This document shows, piece by piece, positions 31,073 to 33,755 of a stretch of DNA of 33,755 bases (the stretch's first letter is position 1; each line of letters starts with the position of its first letter). The translations under genes were made by a program, and so were the position numbers. The notes below the pieces were generated by a model. That model was not told where the DNA came from, did not search any database, and was given only the letters and a program-made list of their open reading frames with translations. Origin of the DNA: an uncultured Bacteroidales bacterium (GTDB lineage: Bacteria; Bacteroidota; Bacteroidia; Bacteroidales; Paludibacteraceae); contig CAMHOY010000021.1 in NCBI GenBank assembly GCA_946186915.1, positions 1-33,755 on the forward strand, in the 5' to 3' direction.

Positions 31073-31806
31073 TCTGCGATTTTTATTATTCGTTGGGCGA
31101 TTTCTTCGGGGTGGTCTATGAGAAGTTGACCATGGTTCATGCTATCAAAGATTTCGACTTGTGCCTGCGGATGAAGCGAAAGCAGATGTTTCGCTTGCGG
31201 TTTAGCGACAAACGCCTCCTTGGTGCCATACCAGAAATGGATGTCATTGCCGGAGATGGATTCCAACTTATTGGTATAAACGGACTTGTAGCCATCTAGG
31301 ACGGCCTGTCTGCCACCCCACGGCCATGTTTTCTTGCATTCGTCCAGCAGCACATCGAAATAGTGGCTACGAAAGACGGATTTCCAAAATCCCGTCCAAT
31401 GGTAGCAAGTCCAGACGTTGATTGCTTGGTAGTGCCGCAGAGGATTGACAAGCCATTTAGGTAAGGGTAGTAACGGAGCTGCGTCTAGGATGGCATGGTC
31501 AATGGTTAGTTTGTTGCGCTCCAAGATACGCGAGAGGATTTTGCCGCCGAGCGACAAGCCATAGGCGCAATCCAGATGCCCGTCGAAATGCGTTTGCACA
31601 TAGGCAATGATTTGCGAAGCTTGGTCGTCCACAGAGGTGAAGCGTGTGTGCTTGCCAAGCGTAAAACCGTCCACCTCCACGGCTATGATACGAAACCGCT
31701 CTTCCACCAAACGAATGAGCGGAAGGAATATCTCGTATGACACTCCCAAACCAGGAATGAGCAGCAATGTCGGGGCTTTTTCGCTGCCGAAAATTTGGAA
31801 GTTCAT
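31069..31806 (-). CDS. Alpha/beta hydrolase
   Basis: The protein has 245 residues. The fold is visible as Leu-Leu-Leu-Ile-Pro-Gly-Leu-Gly (oxyanion region), Tyr-Gly-Leu-Ser-Leu-Gly-Gly (nucleophile Ser near 85) and Asn-His-Gly-Gln (catalytic His near 225). An acid in Tyr-Gly-Thr-Lys-Glu replaces the more usual Asp. No signal peptide is present, so it is cytoplasmic. The substrate is unknown; esterase or lipase-like activity is likely. Both ends overlap neighbours by four bases, so translation is coupled. Confidence 0.83.
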   Translation of the reverse strand: MNFQIFGSEKAPTLLLIPGLGVSYEIFLPLIRLVEERFRIIAVEVDGFTLGKHTRFTSVDDQASQIIAYVQTHFDGHLDCAYGLSLGGKILSRILERNKLTIDHAILDAAPLLPLPKWLVNPLRHYQAINVWTCYHWTGFWKSVFRSHYFDVLLDECKKTWPWGGRQAVLDGYKSVYTNKLESISGNDIHFWYGTKEAFVAKPQAKHLLSLHPQAQVEIFDSMNHGQLLIDHPEEIAQRIIKIAE

Positions 31807-32303
31807 TTTTTACATGTCCATGGCAGAAACCGGCCGGTACGGCGGCAATAAGCTTCATATTCCTCGCCGAAATCACGGCGCAGCCGTTTCTCTTCGCTCA
31901 GTACTTGTACTATCATGATAGCCACGAAGATAACCCAAACAAGCAAAGCCTGCCATGTCCATAGCCAGACGATAAATGACGCGAGATAGACAAGCGTCCC
32001 GGTCAGCATCGGATTGCGGTTGATGCGGTAAGGACCTTCCGTCATCAGATGTTGCGTGCGCGGAGCTACTTCATGTCCGAAAGCGTCCATTGGATTGCCT
32101 TTGCCGCGAAGCTTCATATAGACAATAGTCCACACGCTGAGTGTTAAGCCGCCCACCATCAACAGTCCTGTCAGGGATGCACGCAATGCACCGATATGTT
32201 CCAATGCCGGCATTCCTGATGCCAGCCACATAATTGTCGGCAGAAGCACAACGAACATCATTCCGCCCAGCACATAGCCGACTATGTTACGAAGTTGTTT
32301 CAT
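31803..32303 (-). CDS. Membrane methyltransferase of the isoprenylcysteine carboxyl methyltransferase/PEMT group
   Basis: The protein has 166 residues and about four membrane helices (12-30, 42-62, and a hairpin at about 103-133). The SAM-binding C-terminal signature of the group is present: Gly-Pro-Tyr-Arg-Ile-Asn-Arg-Asn-Pro-Met, then Glu-Glu-Lys-Arg-Leu-Arg-Arg-Asp-Phe-Gly-Glu-Glu-Tyr-Glu-Ala-Tyr-Cys. Bacterial members methylate small lipids or unknown acceptors. It starts seven bases after the ferredoxin gene stop. Confidence 0.85.
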   Translation of the reverse strand: MKQLRNIVGYVLGGMMFVVLLPTIMWLASGMPALEHIGALRASLTGLLMVGGLTLSVWTIVYMKLRGKGNPMDAFGHEVAPRTQHLMTEGPYRINRNPMLTGTLVYLASFIVWLWTWQALLVWVIFVAIMIVQVLSEEKRLRRDFGEEYEAYCRRTGRFLPWTCKK

Positions 32304-32310
32304 AAGAATG

Positions 32311-33069
32311 CTATCTTAGCAGCAGGTCTTTTAGTTTGATCTGCGGATTGCGGTATTGACGTTCTTTGCGAGTCTCTTGACCATTTGTACGGAACGCCTG
32401 TTGCGCACAGGCATGAACGCACGCGAGGCACACGGTACAATGGTCTCCGGTGATGGCTTTATTGTCCGTCAGGCGGATGTTCTCCATCGGGCAAACACGT
32501 ACGCAAGTGCCACAACCGGTACACTTGTCGGCAATCACTTTTGGACCCAGGCAATGAATCATTCCTCTCTCGATTGCAGGGCGGCCGAGTAGCCATGAGA
32601 GGAGGCCGAACCAACTGTAATGCAGCACGTGGCTTTCAGCCTCCAGTTCGCTGATGATTTGCTCCATGCGAGCCGGCACGCGTTCGAACTTACCCAACTG
32701 TTTGTTGGGGTTACGCCCGAAAGCCAGCGCACTGTTATCGGGCACACTCACCTTATGGCTATATGCCAGTTCGATACCTTTCTCGCGTAATATGCGACGC
32801 AATACCCAGATGCAGTTGCCAGCCGCGCTGCCGCATGTGACGACCGTAAAGACATACGATGTGGGAGAAATCTTCAATCGTGATATCATTTCGGGCATAG
32901 CAGGCGGCAGATTGAAATCGTAGGTCGGGAGGACCAGACCGATGCGTTTCTCGCTCGTCAAATCCTGCTCCACCGCTTCAATCAGCGGCATCAGTCGTTC
33001 ATTCAGCCGTTCCGCCAGTTGTCGTGCAACGGCGAGGCTGTTTCCTGTTGCTGAAAAATAAAGAATCAT
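32311..33069 (-). CDS. EFR1 family ferredoxin (flavodoxin domain plus two 4Fe-4S clusters)
   Basis: The protein has 252 residues. The N-terminal flavodoxin-like domain begins Tyr-Phe-Ser-Ala-Thr-Gly-Asn-Ser (FMN phosphate loop). The C-terminus has two bacterial ferredoxin motifs, Cys-Thr-Gly-Cys-Gly-Thr-Cys-x3-Cys-Pro and Cys-Thr-Val-Cys-Leu-Ala-Cys-x3-Cys. The pair should pass electrons between clusters and FMN. It leads the operon with the methyltransferase, hydrolase and MBL protein. No clear promoter is visible in 33070-33179, so transcription may come from the ybaK side. Confidence 0.92.
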   Translation of the reverse strand: MILYFSATGNSLAVARQLAERLNERLMPLIEAVEQDLTSEKRIGLVLPTYDFNLPPAMPEMISRLKISPTSYVFTVVTCGSAAGNCIWVLRRILREKGIELAYSHKVSVPDNSALAFGRNPNKQLGKFERVPARMEQIISELEAESHVLHYSWFGLLSWLLGRPAIERGMIHCLGPKVIADKCTGCGTCVRVCPMENIRLTDNKAITGDHCTVCLACVHACAQQAFRTNGQETRKERQYRNPQIKLKDLLLR

Positions 33070-33095
33070 ATTCTATTTATCGTCTTTTGGTATGC

Positions 33096-33112
33096 CAGGC
33101 GCTCATCGCCTG
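33096..33112. repeat. 17-bp hairpin, possible relative of the palindrome family
   Basis: CAGGCG-CTCAT-CGCCTG is 17 bp overall with a six-pair stem, but the centre is not symmetric and the TTTGTTCATT flank is absent. It lies in the 110-base gap between ybaK and the EFR1 gene, where I see nothing else. Confidence 0.4.
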
Positions 33113-33179
33113 AAAGTAAATAAATAATTCCGCAGTAAGTAAATCCGTGTTTGAGGATGTTGTGCTGCATGATAGTATT

Positions 33180-33659
33180 TCATATCAAATCACTTACTTC
33201 TAATGGTACATATTCTATCAAGTCCTGCGGCGAGAGGCGGAGTTGCATACCACGCTGACCCGCAGAGACATAGATCTTCTCATGCAGCAGACACGTCTCG
33301 TCGATGTACGACGGAAAAGCTTTCTTCATGCCTATCGGACAACAGCCGCCACGGATGTAACCGGTAAGCGGTAGCAGTTCCTTCTGCGGAATGGGTTTGC
33401 AGGACTTATTGCCGCTGGCACGAGCCGCTTTCTTCAAGTCCACCTCACATGCTCCGGGCACGACACAGACAAAATGCTTGACCTTGTCACCCTCCAACAC
33501 AATAGTCTTGAAGACGGCATCCACATCCTCACCTAACTGCTGAGCCACATGCGTAGCACTTAAGTCAGACTCATCCACCTCGTACTCAATCAACTCATAT
33601 GCGATCCCTGCCGCATCGAGCAATCGACACACATTCGTTTTCTGGATCTTCTGAGCCAT
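33180..33659 (-). CDS. ybaK: Cys-tRNA(Pro)/Cys-tRNA(Cys) deacylase, YbaK/EbsC family
   Basis: The protein has 159 residues and matches YbaK: Lys-Thr-Ile-Val-Leu-Glu (catalytic Lys region, about 51), Gly-Tyr-Ile-Arg-Gly-Gly-Cys-Cys-Pro-Ile-Gly (about 100-110) and Gly-Gln-Arg-Gly-Met-Gln-Leu at the C-terminus. The enzyme removes cysteine from mischarged tRNA(Pro) and acts in the cytoplasm. The start is supported by a strong purine-rich GGAGGAG site (33670-33676 on the minus strand), which is unusual here. Confidence 0.92.
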   Translation of the reverse strand: MAQKIQKTNVCRLLDAAGIAYELIEYEVDESDLSATHVAQQLGEDVDAVFKTIVLEGDKVKHFVCVVPGACEVDLKKAARASGNKSCKPIPQKELLPLTGYIRGGCCPIGMKKAFPSYIDETCLLHEKIYVSAGQRGMQLRLSPQDLIEYVPLEVSDLI

Positions 33660-33685
33660 TAGTTAATCTCCTCCATATCAAATCT

Positions 33686-33755
33686 CTATTTAAGTTCTAG
33701 CATCCTCTCCAAGGTATTCACGGCGGATGTTATGTCTTCCTCAAACCGCGCGTGA
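33686..33755 (-). CDS. 3' end of a gene cut by the window edge
   Basis: The minus-strand frame is open from the edge to a TAG at 33686-33688 and gives 22 residues ending Phe-Glu-Glu-Asp-Ile-Thr-Ser-Ala-Val-Asn-Thr-Leu-Glu-Arg-Met-Leu-Glu-Leu-Lys. This looks helical and protein-like. It ends 26 bases before ybaK on the same strand. Too little is visible to name it. Confidence 0.4.
   Translation of the reverse strand, partial: HARFEEDITSAVNTLERMLELK

Overview
The window comes from a member of the Bacteroidota, most likely the order Bacteroidales. Seven housekeeping-type promoters can be read, each with a -7 box of the form TAnnTTTG and, in six of the seven besides the HU case, a -33 TTG exactly 20 bases upstream; this is the Bacteroidota sigma-ABfr architecture. 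Shine-Dalgarno sequences are mostly absent. The gene content fits too: FISUMP-type lipoprotein, FatA-like acyl-ACP thioesterase, DUF2520 protein, tiny bTHX-like basic protein, EFR1 ferredoxin and CE8 pectinesterases. A C-terminal tail resembling a type IX secretion signal on one pectinesterase hints at a T9SS-bearing lineage, but genus cannot be read from the window. I see no rRNA, tRNA, CRISPR array, transposase or phage genes.

Layout. (1) Positions 1-350: the 3' end of a small gene of unknown function, a paralogue of the gene at 19552-19953, with a 17-bp palindrome near its end. (2) 398-17260: one promoter followed by eleven co-directional genes, closely spaced or overlapping, ending at a strong bidirectional terminator. 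They encode a ribosome hibernation factor, two tandem pectinesterases, an AspT/YidE-type transporter, a MATE exporter, an RND adaptor and pump, a phosphopantetheinyl transferase, DnaX, a YgiQ radical-SAM protein and an M23 peptidase. (3) 17238-17996: a Crp/Fnr regulator on the minus strand. (4) 17997-18743: about 750 bases without a recognised gene. It holds an array of short palindromes with a period near 34 bp, then a promoter and a highly structured leader ending in an intrinsic terminator directly before the start codon of a FISUMP lipoprotein. (5) 19500-22260: the second small paralogue, a DUF2520 protein and mutY, with divergent promoters and repeat-derived inserts inside coding sequence. 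(6) 22260-24350: HU, a 29-residue basic ribosomal-type protein and ribonuclease G. (7) 24373-33755, all minus strand: a stand-alone class II ribonucleotide reductase C-terminal domain, acyl-ACP thioesterase, S9 peptidase, iron alcohol dehydrogenase, Hsp20 (with a sigma-54-like promoter), a tight four-gene operon (EFR1 flavodoxin-ferredoxin, ICMT-like methyltransferase, alpha/beta hydrolase, NAPE-PLD-like metallo-hydrolase), a YbaK deacylase and the 3' end of one more gene.

The most unusual content is repetitive. One family is a 17-bp palindrome whose sequence changes from copy to copy while symmetry is kept, preceded by a conserved GCTTTGTTCATT-like spacer. It forms an array at 18.1-18.5 kb and recurs inverted at the left edge of the window. 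A second family, ATCAG-rich, sits in frame inside MATE, MutY and alcohol dehydrogenase genes and adds similar peptides (QSAISYQQSDI-like). Tandem repeats with units of 16, 11 and 8 bp also occur in or beside genes. The leader before the lipoprotein has the three-way alternative pairing expected of a transcription attenuator.
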